Positions 9,337 through 19,967 of a stretch of 64,000 nt of DNA are shown in pieces. A program made the position numbers and the translations under genes. Numbering within the stretch: position 1 is the first letter of the stretch; the number at the start of each line of letters is the position of its first letter. This DNA is from Burkholderiales bacterium (GTDB taxonomy: Bacteria; Pseudomonadota; Gammaproteobacteria; Burkholderiales; Burkholderiaceae_C): the NCBI GenBank assembly GCA_016000265.1, contig JAECRL010000016.1, positions 34,967 to 98,966 on the forward strand. The letters are read 5' to 3'. The notes beneath the pieces are model-generated. The model was given only the letters and a program-made list of their open reading frames with translations, made no database searches and was not told the DNA's origin.

Positions 9337-10773
9337 TCACTCGCCGGGGTTGCCGGCGTCGGTGGGTTTGGGTGCGCGGGTGCGACCGCTGCTTTTTCGC
9401 GCCGGGGTCTTGCGGGCGGCCTGTTTGCGCGGGGGGGGCTCGTCGGATGCGATGGCCGCAGCGGGCGCGCCAGTTGCCTGGGCCTCGTTGGCGGGCGCGG
9501 CCGATTTGGCGGCTGCGCGTTTGCGTGCCGGGGCCTTGCGGGCCGGACGGGCGGGGGCTTCCGCTGGGGCGGCGGGCGTGGCCGATGCGTGCTCCGGCGT
9601 CGGTGTCGGGGCCGGCGCGGCAGCGGGCGCGCTCACGTCGCTCGCCGTCGGCGCGCGGTCTCCTCTCTCGGTGCGTTCCGCCCGTTCGGTGCGCTCGCCC
9701 CGCTCAGCCCGGCCACCGCGGCCGCGTCGACCCCGGCGTCGGGCGTCCGGGTCGCGGGCGTCGCGGGCGTCGCGCGCTTCGCCGCCGGCGTCCACGCGCT
9801 CGGTGGGGTGGTCATCTTCGCCCGCGTGTTCAGGCTCCAGTGGGGCGACCTCGTCGTCGATCAACTCGACACCATGGGCCTCGGCGGCGTGAGCGGCTTG
9901 CGCGGCGTGGCGCGCCAGCGCGGCGGCATTGGGCACGCCCGTGCCGCGCGCCACCCAGGTGCCGGATTTTTCGTCGCGGCCGAACTCCAGCAGGCCGCGG
10001 CCTTGGGCCTCTTCCAGCAGGTTGCCGAAGGTGCGAAAGCCGTAGTACGACTCGCTGAAGCCCGGGTTGCGGCGCTTGATGGCTTCCTTGAGCACGGAGG
10101 CCCAGATGCGCCCGCCGTCGTCGCGGTCGGTGACCAGCGCTTCGTAGGTCTCGGCGGCCATCTCCACGGCCTTGAGGCGGCGCGCGTCCATCTCTTCGCG
10201 GCGGCGGCGGTCTTCTTCGGGGCTGCGGCGCGGCTGCGGGGCGGCGTCGCGTCCGCTGCCTTGTCCGTTGCTGCGGCGCGCGGCCTGGCGCTGGCTTTCG
10301 CGCACCAGGTCGTCGTAGAAGATGAACTCGTCGCAGTTGGCGATCAGCAGGTCGGAGGTGGACTGTTTGACGCCCACGCCGATGACGTGCTTGGCGTTCT
10401 CGCGCAGCTTGGAGACCAGCGGCGAGAAGTCGGAGTCACCCGAGATGATGACGAAGGTGTTGACGTGGGCCTTGGTGTAGCAGAGGTCGAGCGCGTCGAC
10501 CACCAGGCGGATGTCGGCCGAGTTCTTGCCCGACTGGCGCACGTGCGGGATCTCGATGAGCTCGAAGTTGGCCTCGTGCATCGGGGCCTTGAAGCCCTTG
10601 TAGCGCTCCCAGTCGCAGTAGGCCTTCTTGACGACGATGCTGCCCTTGAGCAGCAGCCGCTCGAGCACCCGCTTGATGTCGAACTTGTCGTAGTTCGCGT
10701 CGCGCACGCCGAGGGCGACGTTCTCGAAGTCGCAAAACAGCGCCATGCTGATGTGGTCGTGTTGGGATGCCAT
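9337..10773 (-). CDS. NYN ribonuclease domain plus OST-HTH/LOTUS domain protein
   Basis: A 478-residue, probably cytoplasmic RNA-acting protein. Residues 9-160 are a NYN (PIN-like) domain: FCDFENVALG, SADIRLVVDALDL and ISGDSDFSPLV supply the conserved acidic metal-binding residues. After a basic linker (QRQAARRSNG...) residues about 195-280 form an OST-HTH/LOTUS domain (IWASVLKEAIKRRNPGF, YYGFRTFGNLLEEA, LLEFGRDE). The last 180 residues are low complexity, rich in Ala/Pro/Arg/Lys with RKAPARKRAAAKSA-type repeats, probably disordered and nucleic-acid binding. Bacterial LabA-like NYN-LOTUS proteins are thought to process or bind RNA; the target here is unknown. Confidence 0.9.
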   Translation of the reverse strand: MASQHDHISMALFCDFENVALGVRDANYDKFDIKRVLERLLLKGSIVVKKAYCDWERYKGFKAPMHEANFELIEIPHVRQSGKNSADIRLVVDALDLCYTKAHVNTFVIISGDSDFSPLVSKLRENAKHVIGVGVKQSTSDLLIANCDEFIFYDDLVRESQRQAARRSNGQGSGRDAAPQPRRSPEEDRRRREEMDARRLKAVEMAAETYEALVTDRDDGGRIWASVLKEAIKRRNPGFSESYYGFRTFGNLLEEAQGRGLLEFGRDEKSGTWVARGTGVPNAAALARHAAQAAHAAEAHGVELIDDEVAPLEPEHAGEDDHPTERVDAGGEARDARDARDPDARRRGRRGRGGRAERGERTERAERTERGDRAPTASDVSAPAAAPAPTPTPEHASATPAAPAEAPARPARKAPARKRAAAKSAAPANEAQATGAPAAAIASDEPPPRKQAARKTPARKSSGRTRAPKPTDAGNPGE

Positions 10774-10797
10774 GTGGGGTCTTGTCTTTCTTCTTGC

Positions 10798-12792
10798 TCA
10801 GATCAGGCCGGCGTCGCGCAGGTAGGCGCTGGCGCGGGTGCGGTCGCACAGGATGGTGAGGCGGCGGCGTGCGCGGGTCATCGCCACGTACAGCAGGTTG
10901 CGATTGTCCTCTGTGTCGCCGCCGATGGCGAATTCGCCTTTGTTGAGGCCAGGCAGGATGACGTGGTCGAACTCCAGGCCCTTGGCGGCTTCGATGCTGG
11001 AGATCAGCAGCGACTGCCGCGGGTTCATGCCATGTTGGCGCACTTCGCGCTCGTTCATGGCCCGGAAAAAAGAGGTGAGGTGGTCGTAGCCGGCGGCCGA
11101 CTGGATCAGGCCCTCGATGTTGCCCACCACCTGCGCGATGTCGCGCTGGCGCACCATCATGCGCTCGGCCAGTCGCTGTGGCTGCAGCACGCGCACGAAG
11201 CGGCGCTGCAGGGTCTCGGGGTCGTCGCTCTCCAGGACGTCGAGGGCGTCTTCCAGGCGCTCCCGCACGTCATCGGGGGCGTTGCGCAGCACCTGGTTTT
11301 GCAGGAAGTGCGGCGCCATCTCGGGCGCGGCGCACACGGCCTGCAGCGCTTCTTTTTCCAGGCGAGCCAGGGTCGCGGCGTCGGGCGGGTTTTGCGGGTC
11401 GACGTCACCGGTGTTGACGCTGGAGCCCGCGAAGCGCAGCAGCGCGCGCAACACGGCCAGGCGCGCCTCAGCCCGCTCGATGCCGCCCAGGCTGTTGCGC
11501 GAGCAGGCGTAGAGGCCCCGCACGAAGCTGACCTCGGGGCGCATGAGGTAGGTCTCGAAGCCGGCGGTGCGGTGGTCGATGCCGAGGTCGAGCAGCAGGT
11601 TCTCCAGCTCCACCGACTGGTGCGGCTGGCGCAGCAGGATGGCGATGGACGACAGCGGTGCTTGCGGCGGCAGGCCCACGCGCTCGCTGATGAGGCGCCT
11701 GACGTGCCAGTTGCGGTCGGCCGGGCCCACGGTGGCGATGACCTCCACCTCCGTGTCCCAGGCGGTCTGGGCCAGGCAGGGCTTGTGGGCCAGGCGACCG
11801 ACGGCGTCGGCCAGGCGCTGACCGAAGCGCCAGGTGGTGCTCAAGGGGAAGCGCGTGGCCACGGCGACTTCGCGGTCGAAGGTCTCGCCCATGAAGCGCG
11901 CATCCGCACCGGCCATGGCGTGGATGACCTGGTCGCGGTCGCCCACCCCGACGAAGGCCGCGCGGTTGCGCCGCATCAGCTCGCGCAGCACCGTGAACAT
12001 GGCGCGGTTGGTGTCGTGCATCTCGTCGACGAGCACCAGGTGCAGGCCCAGCGACAGCGGGTGCGCCTCGTCGGGCTGGGTGCCCAGCCAGGCGTCGTCG
12101 TCAAGCAGCAGGCGGGCCAGGTCGTGGGTGGCGTCGTGTTCACCGCGGAAGGCGTGGTGGTCGGGGTGGCCGCCGCGACGGATGTGCTCGTAGGCGCGCA
12201 GGATCTTGAGCGTGGCGTAGTCGTGGCCCAGCTCCGCGGCCAGCGTGGGCGTGAGCGTGCGGTCGGCCGCTTCGAAGAGGAGCTGCAGCGTGCCCTTGAG
12301 CTGGGTGAACGAGGCCAGCAAGCCTTCGACGTTGGCCTCGTTGCGGCCGTCGAAGGTGAGCTCGTCGGGGAAGCGCTCGTCGGCGTTGTGCAGCACCCGG
12401 TCGATGGCCTGCAGCACGTGCGGCTTGAGCGCGTCCGGCCGCTCGTGGCGCGGCACGGCCAGGCCCTCGATGGCCTGCATGCGCTCGGTGCAGAAGGCCT
12501 CGAAGGTCATCACCCGGACCTGGCGGCGCACCGCAGCGGGCAGGCCGATGCGAGCCAGGGCCTCTTGCAGGGCGAGCACCGCGGCGTCGGTGTAGGTCAG
12601 CGCGAGCACGCGTTGGGGGTCGGCGCCGCGCTGCAGGGCCTGGGCCAGCCGCAGCGCCAGCGTGGTGGTCTTGGCCGCGCCCGCGTTGGCTTCGATGACG
12701 ATGTGGGGCTTGCGCGCCAGCTGGATGGCGCGCTGCTCGTCCGTGGGGGTGAAGCCCTTGGGCGCGAAGACGAGCTCGTCGGAGGGGCTCAC
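10798..12792 (-). CDS. UvrD/Rep-like superfamily 1 helicase
   Basis: A 664-residue SF1A DNA helicase-like ATPase. Motifs seen: Q-motif region FTPTDEQRAIQLA, motif I ANAGAAKTTT (about 35-44), Ia ALTYTDAAV, motif II LVLVDEMHDTN, motif III GVGDRDQVIHAMAGAD, IV FPLSTTWRFG, V SSIEAAKGLEFDHVILPGLN, VI NLLYVAMTRARRRL. Motif I has Ala where the glycine before the P-loop Lys is expected, which could weaken ATP turnover or be a subfamily trait. It is shorter than UvrD (about 720) and lacks the UvrD C-terminal tail. It starts with a GTG overlapping the ylqF stop (GTGA), so translation is coupled to ylqF. Confidence 0.9.
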   Translation of the reverse strand: MSPSDELVFAPKGFTPTDEQRAIQLARKPHIVIEANAGAAKTTTLALRLAQALQRGADPQRVLALTYTDAAVLALQEALARIGLPAAVRRQVRVMTFEAFCTERMQAIEGLAVPRHERPDALKPHVLQAIDRVLHNADERFPDELTFDGRNEANVEGLLASFTQLKGTLQLLFEAADRTLTPTLAAELGHDYATLKILRAYEHIRRGGHPDHHAFRGEHDATHDLARLLLDDDAWLGTQPDEAHPLSLGLHLVLVDEMHDTNRAMFTVLRELMRRNRAAFVGVGDRDQVIHAMAGADARFMGETFDREVAVATRFPLSTTWRFGQRLADAVGRLAHKPCLAQTAWDTEVEVIATVGPADRNWHVRRLISERVGLPPQAPLSSIAILLRQPHQSVELENLLLDLGIDHRTAGFETYLMRPEVSFVRGLYACSRNSLGGIERAEARLAVLRALLRFAGSSVNTGDVDPQNPPDAATLARLEKEALQAVCAAPEMAPHFLQNQVLRNAPDDVRERLEDALDVLESDDPETLQRRFVRVLQPQRLAERMMVRQRDIAQVVGNIEGLIQSAAGYDHLTSFFRAMNEREVRQHGMNPRQSLLISSIEAAKGLEFDHVILPGLNKGEFAIGGDTEDNRNLLYVAMTRARRRLTILCDRTRASAYLRDAGLI

Positions 12793-13760
12793 TGACCAGC
12801 GGCCTCTGGGTTGCGCGGGGGACGGGGCGCACGCGGCGCTTTGGCACGCGGCGCCTTGAGCTGCTTTTTGAGCTGGCGCTCCGCCTCGGCGGCCTCGTCG
12901 GCGGCGCGCCAGGCCTCGAACTGCGCGGGCGTCTCCAGGGTGATGCGACCCAGGATGGCGCTGCGGAAGTCGTTGATGATGATCTCGGCGGCCTTCTGCA
13001 TGTTGACCCGCCCGCCCGACATGACCGCGCCGCGTTTGCGCCCGATCTCGGTGAGGATCACGTCGTCGTGCAGGCCGGGCAGGGCGTCGACGTCTTCAAG
13101 CCGGTAACGCGCCGCCAGCAGCTGCGGGTAGCGGCCCTTGAGGCTGTTGACCAGCTCCAGCGCAACCTCTTCTTCGTCGTAGGCGTTGCGGCCCACGGCG
13201 CCGCTGCCGGCCAGGTGGTAGCCGCTCTTTTCCACCACGATCTTGGGCCACAGCATGCCGGGCGTGTCGAACAGGTAGAAGTCGCTGGCCAGGTTGATGC
13301 GCTGCTCGATGCGCGTGACGCCCGCTTCGTCGCCCGTCTTGGCGGCCTTCTTGCCCACCAGGGTGTTGAGCAGCGTGGACTTGCCCACGTTGGGGATGCC
13401 GCAGATCAGCACGCGCAGGGGCTTGGCCATGCCGCCGCGGTGGGGGGCCAGCTCGCGGCAGGCCGCAATCAGGCGCTGGGCGGGGGCGGTGTCGCCGGCG
13501 TCCAGCGCGATGGCGCCGGTGTCGCTCTGGGCGCGGTACCAGGCCAGCCAGGCTTCGGTCTGCTCGGGGTCGGCCAGGTCCTGCTTGTTGAGGACCTTGA
13601 GCTTGCGGCGCGTGCCGGTCATCTCCGCGAGCATCGGGTTGGCGCTGGAGCCGGGCAGGCGCGCATCCAGCAGCTCGATGACCACATCGATGTCCTTGAT
13701 GCGTTCGAGGATGGCTTTCTTGGTCACGTTCATGTGACCGGGGAACCATTGGATGGCCAT
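12789..13760 (-). CDS. ylqF: Ribosome biogenesis GTPase YlqF (RbgA)
   Basis: Circularly permuted GTPase of 323 residues that helps mature the large ribosomal subunit. The permuted motif order is visible: G4 NKQD (58-61), G1 GIPNVGKS (121-128), G2 Thr in AGVTR, G3 DTPGML (165-170). The conserved N-terminus IQWFPGHMNVTKKAI is exactly that of YlqF. A basic tail (KKQLKAPRAKAPRAPRPPR) could contact rRNA. It is first of a two-gene unit with the UvrD-like helicase, their stop and start overlapping by four bases. Confidence 0.95.
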   Translation of the reverse strand: MAIQWFPGHMNVTKKAILERIKDIDVVIELLDARLPGSSANPMLAEMTGTRRKLKVLNKQDLADPEQTEAWLAWYRAQSDTGAIALDAGDTAPAQRLIAACRELAPHRGGMAKPLRVLICGIPNVGKSTLLNTLVGKKAAKTGDEAGVTRIEQRINLASDFYLFDTPGMLWPKIVVEKSGYHLAGSGAVGRNAYDEEEVALELVNSLKGRYPQLLAARYRLEDVDALPGLHDDVILTEIGRKRGAVMSGGRVNMQKAAEIIINDFRSAILGRITLETPAQFEAWRAADEAAEAERQLKKQLKAPRAKAPRAPRPPRNPEAAGQ

Positions 13761-13799
13761 CGGCGGGGGCTTTCGGGGTCTCGGGCTGGGGGAAGGGGC

Positions 13800-14798
13800 T
13801 CAGGCGTGATTGTCAGGGCAAGCGGGCCCGGCGTTGACGTGCTGGTTCAGCCAGGTGGTGACCAGGCGCGGGTCGTTGAGCGTGCGCACGCCCTGGTAGG
13901 CCAATTCGGCCTGCGGGTGGCGCCGGCGCAGGAAGTTCAGCCACTGCTTGAGTCGGCCAGCCTGGTGGCGGGGCTCGGCGCGGCCCTGGATCAGGCGCCA
14001 GTATCGGTGCACCAGGGGCTGCAGCGCATCCCAGTCGGCCCAGGTGCGCCCGGCGTCGCCAGGGCAGGGCGGCGCACCCAGTTCGGCGCGGATGGCCAGC
14101 GCCAGGCCCGGGTCGGCCACCATGCCGCGGCCCAGCATCAGCGCGCTGCAGCCGCTTTCGCTCAGGCAGCGGCGGGCGTCGGCCACGCTCCAGATCTCGC
14201 CATTGGCCACCACGGGGATGCGCACTGCCTCGCGCACCTGGGCGATGCGGGCCCAGTAGGCCGGGGGGCGGTAGCCGTGGGCCTTGGTCCGCCCGTGCAC
14301 CACCAGCTCGCTGGCGCCGGCGGCCTCGATGGCGCGGGCGTTGTCTTCGGCGTGGCGGTCGTCGTCGAAGCCCAGTCGCATCTTGGCCGACACCACCGTG
14401 CCCGCGGGCACGGCCTGGCGAACCGCGCGCACGATGCGGTGCACGTGCTCCGGGTCCTGCAACAGCGCCGCGCCCCCACCATGGCGGTTCACCACCTTGG
14501 CGGGGCAGCCGAAGTTCAGGTCCACGCCGGGCGAGCCCATCTCGGCGAGCCGCGCGGCGTTGGCCGCCAGCCGCTCGGGGTCGGAGCCCAGCAGCTGGCC
14601 CCGCACCGGCACGCCGGCCTGCGTGCGACCGGCGTTGCCCAACTCCGGCATCACCCGGCGGAAGGCGCGCTCGGGCAAGACGGTGTCGGTGACCCGGATG
14701 AATTCGGACACGCAGCGGTCGACGCCACCGGCCCTCGTGAGGATGTCACGCAGGGGGGCGTCAAGCAGGCCCTCCATGGGCGCAAGCAGGATCAGCAT
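13800..14798 (-). CDS. dusC: tRNA-dihydrouridine(16) synthase
   Basis: FMN-dependent enzyme of 332 residues that reduces uridine 16 in the tRNA D-loop. Family motifs: LAPMEGLLDAPLRDILT (N-terminus), VDLNFGCPAKVVNRHGGGAA with the catalytic Cys, KMRLGFDD, VVHGRTKAHGYRPPA, VVANGEIWSV and LMLGRGMVADP. The Dus subfamily assignment to DusC follows from the LLILAPMEG...VSEFIRV pattern and the C-terminal helical domain with WLNFLRRRHPQAE. ATG at 14798 starts just before the TIM barrel; longer in-frame starts add unrelated sequence. It is divergent from the HDOD gene. Confidence 0.93.
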   Translation of the reverse strand: MLILLAPMEGLLDAPLRDILTRAGGVDRCVSEFIRVTDTVLPERAFRRVMPELGNAGRTQAGVPVRGQLLGSDPERLAANAARLAEMGSPGVDLNFGCPAKVVNRHGGGAALLQDPEHVHRIVRAVRQAVPAGTVVSAKMRLGFDDDRHAEDNARAIEAAGASELVVHGRTKAHGYRPPAYWARIAQVREAVRIPVVANGEIWSVADARRCLSESGCSALMLGRGMVADPGLALAIRAELGAPPCPGDAGRTWADWDALQPLVHRYWRLIQGRAEPRHQAGRLKQWLNFLRRRHPQAELAYQGVRTLNDPRLVTTWLNQHVNAGPACPDNHA

Positions 14799-14937
14799 GG
14801 GGCAGCAGGCGGGAGAATGGGGCCCAACGCGGGGCACCGAAGGGCGCCAGTGTACGCACCTTGAGCGGCGGCAATTTCGCTTCAAGTTCGCCGTTCAGCC
14901 GCCGATACACACTGATCCGCTGCGCCGATTTCACACC

Positions 14938-15819
14938 ATGATCACCGCCACCGAGCCCCTCCGCATCGATGACATCCTCCAGCAGCTGGACCGGGCCCGC
15001 GAGAGTGGTCCGCTCAAGAGCATCGTCATCCCCCCTTGCCCCCAGCTGCTCACGCGCTTGCAAGACGCGATGGCCCAGGCCGAGCCCGACCTCAATGAGG
15101 TCGCCCGCATCGCCACCGCGGACGTGGCCATGTCCGCCACCTTGCTGCGCGCCGCCAACAGCCCCGTCTACGGGGTGGGCCAGCCGGTGCAGACCATCGG
15201 CCAGGCCATGAACCGCCTGGGCCTGGACCAGGCGGCCACCGTCATGACGGCCTTCCTGGCGCGCGGTGCCCTGCGTGTGACGGCGCCCCAGTTGCAGCGA
15301 TTCTGGGAGCGCTCCGGCAAGCGCGCGGCGGCGATGGCCTTCCTGGCTGAGCGCCTGCCGGGCATGTCGCCCGACGTCGCCTACACCTACGGCCTGTTTT
15401 GCCACGTGGGCCTGCCTGTGATGGCCCAGAGCCTGCGCGGCTACCTGGGCACCATGGTCGAGGCGAACGCCCGCATCGACCGCTCCTACGTGCAGACCGA
15501 GAACGCCAACCACCGCACCGACCACGCCGTGGTGGGCGCGCTGGTGGCCCGACTGTGGCGCCTGTCGCCCACGGTGACCGCCGCCATCCGCCTGCACCAC
15601 GACCTGGAAGCCCTGCAGGAGCGCAGCGCCGACCCCGACATCAACACCCTGGTGGCCGTGGGCCTGCTGGCCGAGCACCTCATGCGCCGCCACGAGGGCG
15701 TGGAGCCCGACGCCGATTGGCAGCGCCATGGTGCCTCGGCTCTGAGTTGGCTGGACGTCAGCGAGGGCGACCTGCTGACCTGGTTCGATGAGCTGCTGGA
15801 GTCCTTCGACTCGATGTGA
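14938..15819 (+). CDS. HDOD domain protein
   Basis: Single-domain HDOD (HD-related output domain) protein of 293 residues. The HDOD core spans about residues 28-225: IPPCPQLLTRLQDAM, VARIATADVAMSATLLRAAN SPVYG, IGQAMNRLGLDQAATVMTAF, and the degenerate HD region LHHDLEAL. The catalytic HD pair of true HD phosphohydrolases is not intact, as usual in this family, so a regulatory or scaffolding role in signalling is more likely than catalysis. ATG at 14938 gives a natural N-terminus; the frame is open far upstream but antisense to dusC there. No linked kinase or cyclase is seen in the same transcript. Confidence 0.88.
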   Translation: MITATEPLRIDDILQQLDRARESGPLKSIVIPPCPQLLTRLQDAMAQAEPDLNEVARIATADVAMSATLLRAANSPVYGVGQPVQTIGQAMNRLGLDQAATVMTAFLARGALRVTAPQLQRFWERSGKRAAAMAFLAERLPGMSPDVAYTYGLFCHVGLPVMAQSLRGYLGTMVEANARIDRSYVQTENANHRTDHAVVGALVARLWRLSPTVTAAIRLHHDLEALQERSADPDINTLVAVGLLAEHLMRRHEGVEPDADWQRHGASALSWLDVSEGDLLTWFDELLESFDSM

Positions 15820-15912
15820 GCGCGCCGGGGTCGCGCCCGCCGTCACCCACTCCCGATAAGATCGCCCGCGCGGCCACCCGGCTGCTTGAGACGAACAAAT
15901 GGGAGAAAGAAG

Positions 15913-16834
15913 ATGGCGGCATCCAGCCTGCTGGTCCTGATCGACGACATCGCCACCGTGCTGGACGATGTCGCGCTGATGTCCAAGGTGGCCACCAAGA
16001 AGACCGCGGGCGTGCTGGGCGACGACCTCGCCCTCAACGCGCAGCAGGTCTCGGGCATCCGCGCCGAGCGTGAGCTGCCGGTCGTGTGGGCCGTGGCCAA
16101 GGGCTCGGTTCGCAACAAGGTCATCCTCGTGCCCGCGGCGCTGGCCATCAGCGCCGCGGCGCCCTGGGCCGTCACGCCCCTGCTGATGTTCGGTGGCGCC
16201 TTCCTGTGCTTCGAAGGCGTGGAAAAGCTCCTGCACCCCTGGTTGCACCGCCAGGAGCAGGCCGCGCACCACGAGGCCCTCACCCACGCCCTCGCCGACG
16301 AGCAGGTCGACATGGTGGCCTTCGAGCAAGACAAGATCCGCGGCGCCGTGCGCACCGACTTCATCTTGTCGGCCGAGATCGTCGCCATCACCCTGGGCAC
16401 GGTGGCCCATGCGCCTTTCACGCAGCAGGTGCTGGTGCTCGGTGGCGTGTCGCTCGCGGTCACGGTGGGCGTCTACGGGCTGGTGGCCGCCATCGTCAAG
16501 ATGGACGACGTGGGGTTGCACCTCAGCCAGGGCGCCTCGGCCGCGTCGCGCTGGATCGGTCGGGGCCTGCTGGCCGCTGCCCCCAGGTTGATGAAGCTGC
16601 TGTCGGTGGTGGGCACCGCGGCCATGTTCCTGGTGGGGGGGGGCATCTTGCTGCACGGCCTGCCCGGCGCGCACGACGGGGTGCACCACGCGCAACAGGT
16701 GGCGGGCACCGTGGCCGCCGTCGGCCCGGTGCTCTCCGCGCTCACGCCCACCTTGCTCGACGGGCTCACGGGCGTCGTCGGGGGCGTGCTGGCGCTGTCG
16801 GGGGTGAGCCTGGTTCAGCGCCTCATCGGCCTGT

Positions 16835-16851
<17 letters not shown>
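15913..16851 (+). CDS. DUF808 (YedI-like) inner-membrane protein
   Basis: Polytopic membrane protein of 312 residues. Signature elements of DUF808/Yed[21 protein letters not shown] at the N-terminus, [18 protein letters not shown], and [19 protein letters not shown]. At least five hydrophobic helices follow (about 75-100, 165-195, 235-262 and 270-305). Function unknown; the family has no proven substrate. GGGAGAAAGAAG upstream of 15913 supports this ATG over one at 15886. Its 3' end overlaps the convergent histidine kinase gene by 17 bases. Confidence 0.9.
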
Positions 16852-18742
<1,891 letters not shown>

Positions 18743-18861
18743 GTACAGGGACTCCGTCAAAGAAACAGCTGCAGGACCCGGTCGGCGCCATTCGGCGGCG
18801 CCACCCCGGCCCCGGCAAGAGCTGATTCACCCAGGTGCCCTGTCAGGCAACCTGCATTTTC

Positions 18862-18889
18862 AGAGTATCCAATAATCCACCGCCATCAA
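18862..18889 (-). promoter_or_regulatory. Possible sigma-70 promoter of the hybrid kinase gene
   Basis: On the minus strand TTGATG (plus 18884-18889) and TACTCT (plus 18862-18867) are spaced by 16 bases, about 120 bases upstream of the kinase start. Each box matches four of six consensus positions. The assignment is tentative. Confidence 0.3.
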
Positions 18890-18976
18890 ACGATGCGCGT
18901 CGGTCTCAATTTCCCCGCTTTTCAAACCCATCCGTCCTGGAATGCCCCCGCCAGCTCGCGTCACGTTCTGCGGTGT

Positions 18977-19726
18977 TCACTGCGCGGGTTCTGTTTCCTG
19001 TCTGGACATGCGTTCCGAGCGGGGAACGTTGAATCGTTGGTGGATGAAATCGTAGTCGAGCTCGATGTCGGGGTGGTGCGTCTCTGCCATGAACTGGTAA
19101 ATCGGGCATTGCGCCGTGCGCAGCCGGTGGTCGACCTGTTCGATGTCCATGGAAAACAAGGTAACCGGCACGCCCGGCTGAGCCGACGTCACCACCTTTT
19201 GCCCCTGGAAAACATCCTCGAATTGCCAAGCTTTGTACATGCGGTCCAGCGGTGCGCGCGCGATCAGCAACACATAATCCGTCCCCACCCGGTGGGAAAC
19301 CAGGGACGTCACCTTGATCATGGCTGGCACGACCATCCGCCCCAGCGGCCCATTCTGGGTCACCATCCGGCCCGCCTCCATCATGGATCGGCCATGAAAC
19401 TGGGGCGGGAGGTCGAATTCGCGCTCGAAGCGCAGCGGCGTGTTGATGTTCGTGCTCAGGCGCAGCGAGCCCAGGATGCTGCCGTCTTCGTGGGACTCGG
19501 CCATCACCAGGACGATGTCGTCACGGAGGTCGTCGGCTTCGGGCTGGCCCAGTGAGAGCCGCTCCACGAGGCCGGGTTGGTGCCGAGCGTAAGCCTGGCC
19601 CCGGTGCTGGCACACGCGCTGAATGTCGTGTTTGCTGCTGGCGATCCTCACCCGAAAGGGCAAAGGCTGGCTCTCCAAGGCAGCCCGGGTGTAAGGACTG
19701 CCAACTCTGACTGTCGGTCTGGACAT
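18977..19726 (-). CDS. FeeM/LuxI-like N-acyl (amino acid) synthase
   Basis: A 249-residue protein of the GNAT-related autoinducer-synthase/FeeM superfamily. It has the N-terminal RxxxY segment (HRGQAY, Arg42), the GSLRL motif (Arg89, matching the GCWRLLP strand of LuxI) and E-x-x-R in EAGRM (Glu117, Arg120), in the order seen in AHL synthases and FeeM. Such enzymes join an acyl chain from acyl-ACP to an amino acid or homoserine lactone. The related exosortase-associated acyltransferase family is an alternative assignment, notable because a PEP-CTERM protein is in the window. ATG at 19726 has AGAGGTG upstream. It precedes a membrane hybrid kinase gene. The product is unknown. Confidence 0.72.
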   Translation of the reverse strand: MSRPTVRVGSPYTRAALESQPLPFRVRIASSKHDIQRVCQHRGQAYARHQPGLVERLSLGQPEADDLRDDIVLVMAESHEDGSILGSLRLSTNINTPLRFEREFDLPPQFHGRSMMEAGRMVTQNGPLGRMVVPAMIKVTSLVSHRVGTDYVLLIARAPLDRMYKAWQFEDVFQGQKVVTSAQPGVPVTLFSMDIEQVDHRLRTAQCPIYQFMAETHHPDIELDYDFIHQRFNVPRSERMSRQETEPAQ

Positions 19727-19880
19727 GACTGCACCTCTGGTATCCGTGAACAACGCCTTCGCGAAGCCGCCCGGGGCGGACGGATCGCGCACGGAAAGGA
19801 AGCAAGCGGCAGGCCGACCGAACCCTGCTGTGGCCACGCGCCGCGAGCGCTTGCTGAACACATTCTTACATCATGCGGTG

Positions 19881-19895
19881 AATTTGTGACAAATT
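19881..19895. promoter_or_regulatory. Operator-like palindrome, site A upstream of the acyl synthase
   Basis: Perfect dyad AATTTGT-G-ACAAATT in the 241-base gap between parA and the acyl synthase gene, 155 bases from the synthase start. A second, degenerate copy lies at 19924-19938. The AT-rich symmetric sequence stands out in high-GC surroundings. The regulator is unknown. Confidence 0.5.
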
Positions 19896-19923
19896 ACCGC
19901 TTATTGAGGTGCCGTCAAATGCC

Positions 19924-19938
19924 CGTTTGTCGCAAATT
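19924..19938. promoter_or_regulatory. Operator-like site B, related to site A
   Basis: CGTTTGTCGCAAATT matches site A at 11 of 15 positions, keeping TTTGT and CAAATT. Centre-to-centre distance to site A is 43 bases, about four helical turns, which suits cooperative binding of one dimeric regulator to both. Confidence 0.4.
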
Positions 19939-19967
19939 GGAGAAGCGCCGCGGGCGTGAGGGGGGAT

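Noticed and set aside
8473..12795. A 1440-codon plus-strand open frame opposite the NYN, helicase and DUF2946 genes
   Set aside because: It runs antisense to well-supported genes, is Val/Gly/Ala/His-rich and lacks any family; such frames are a by-product of high GC.
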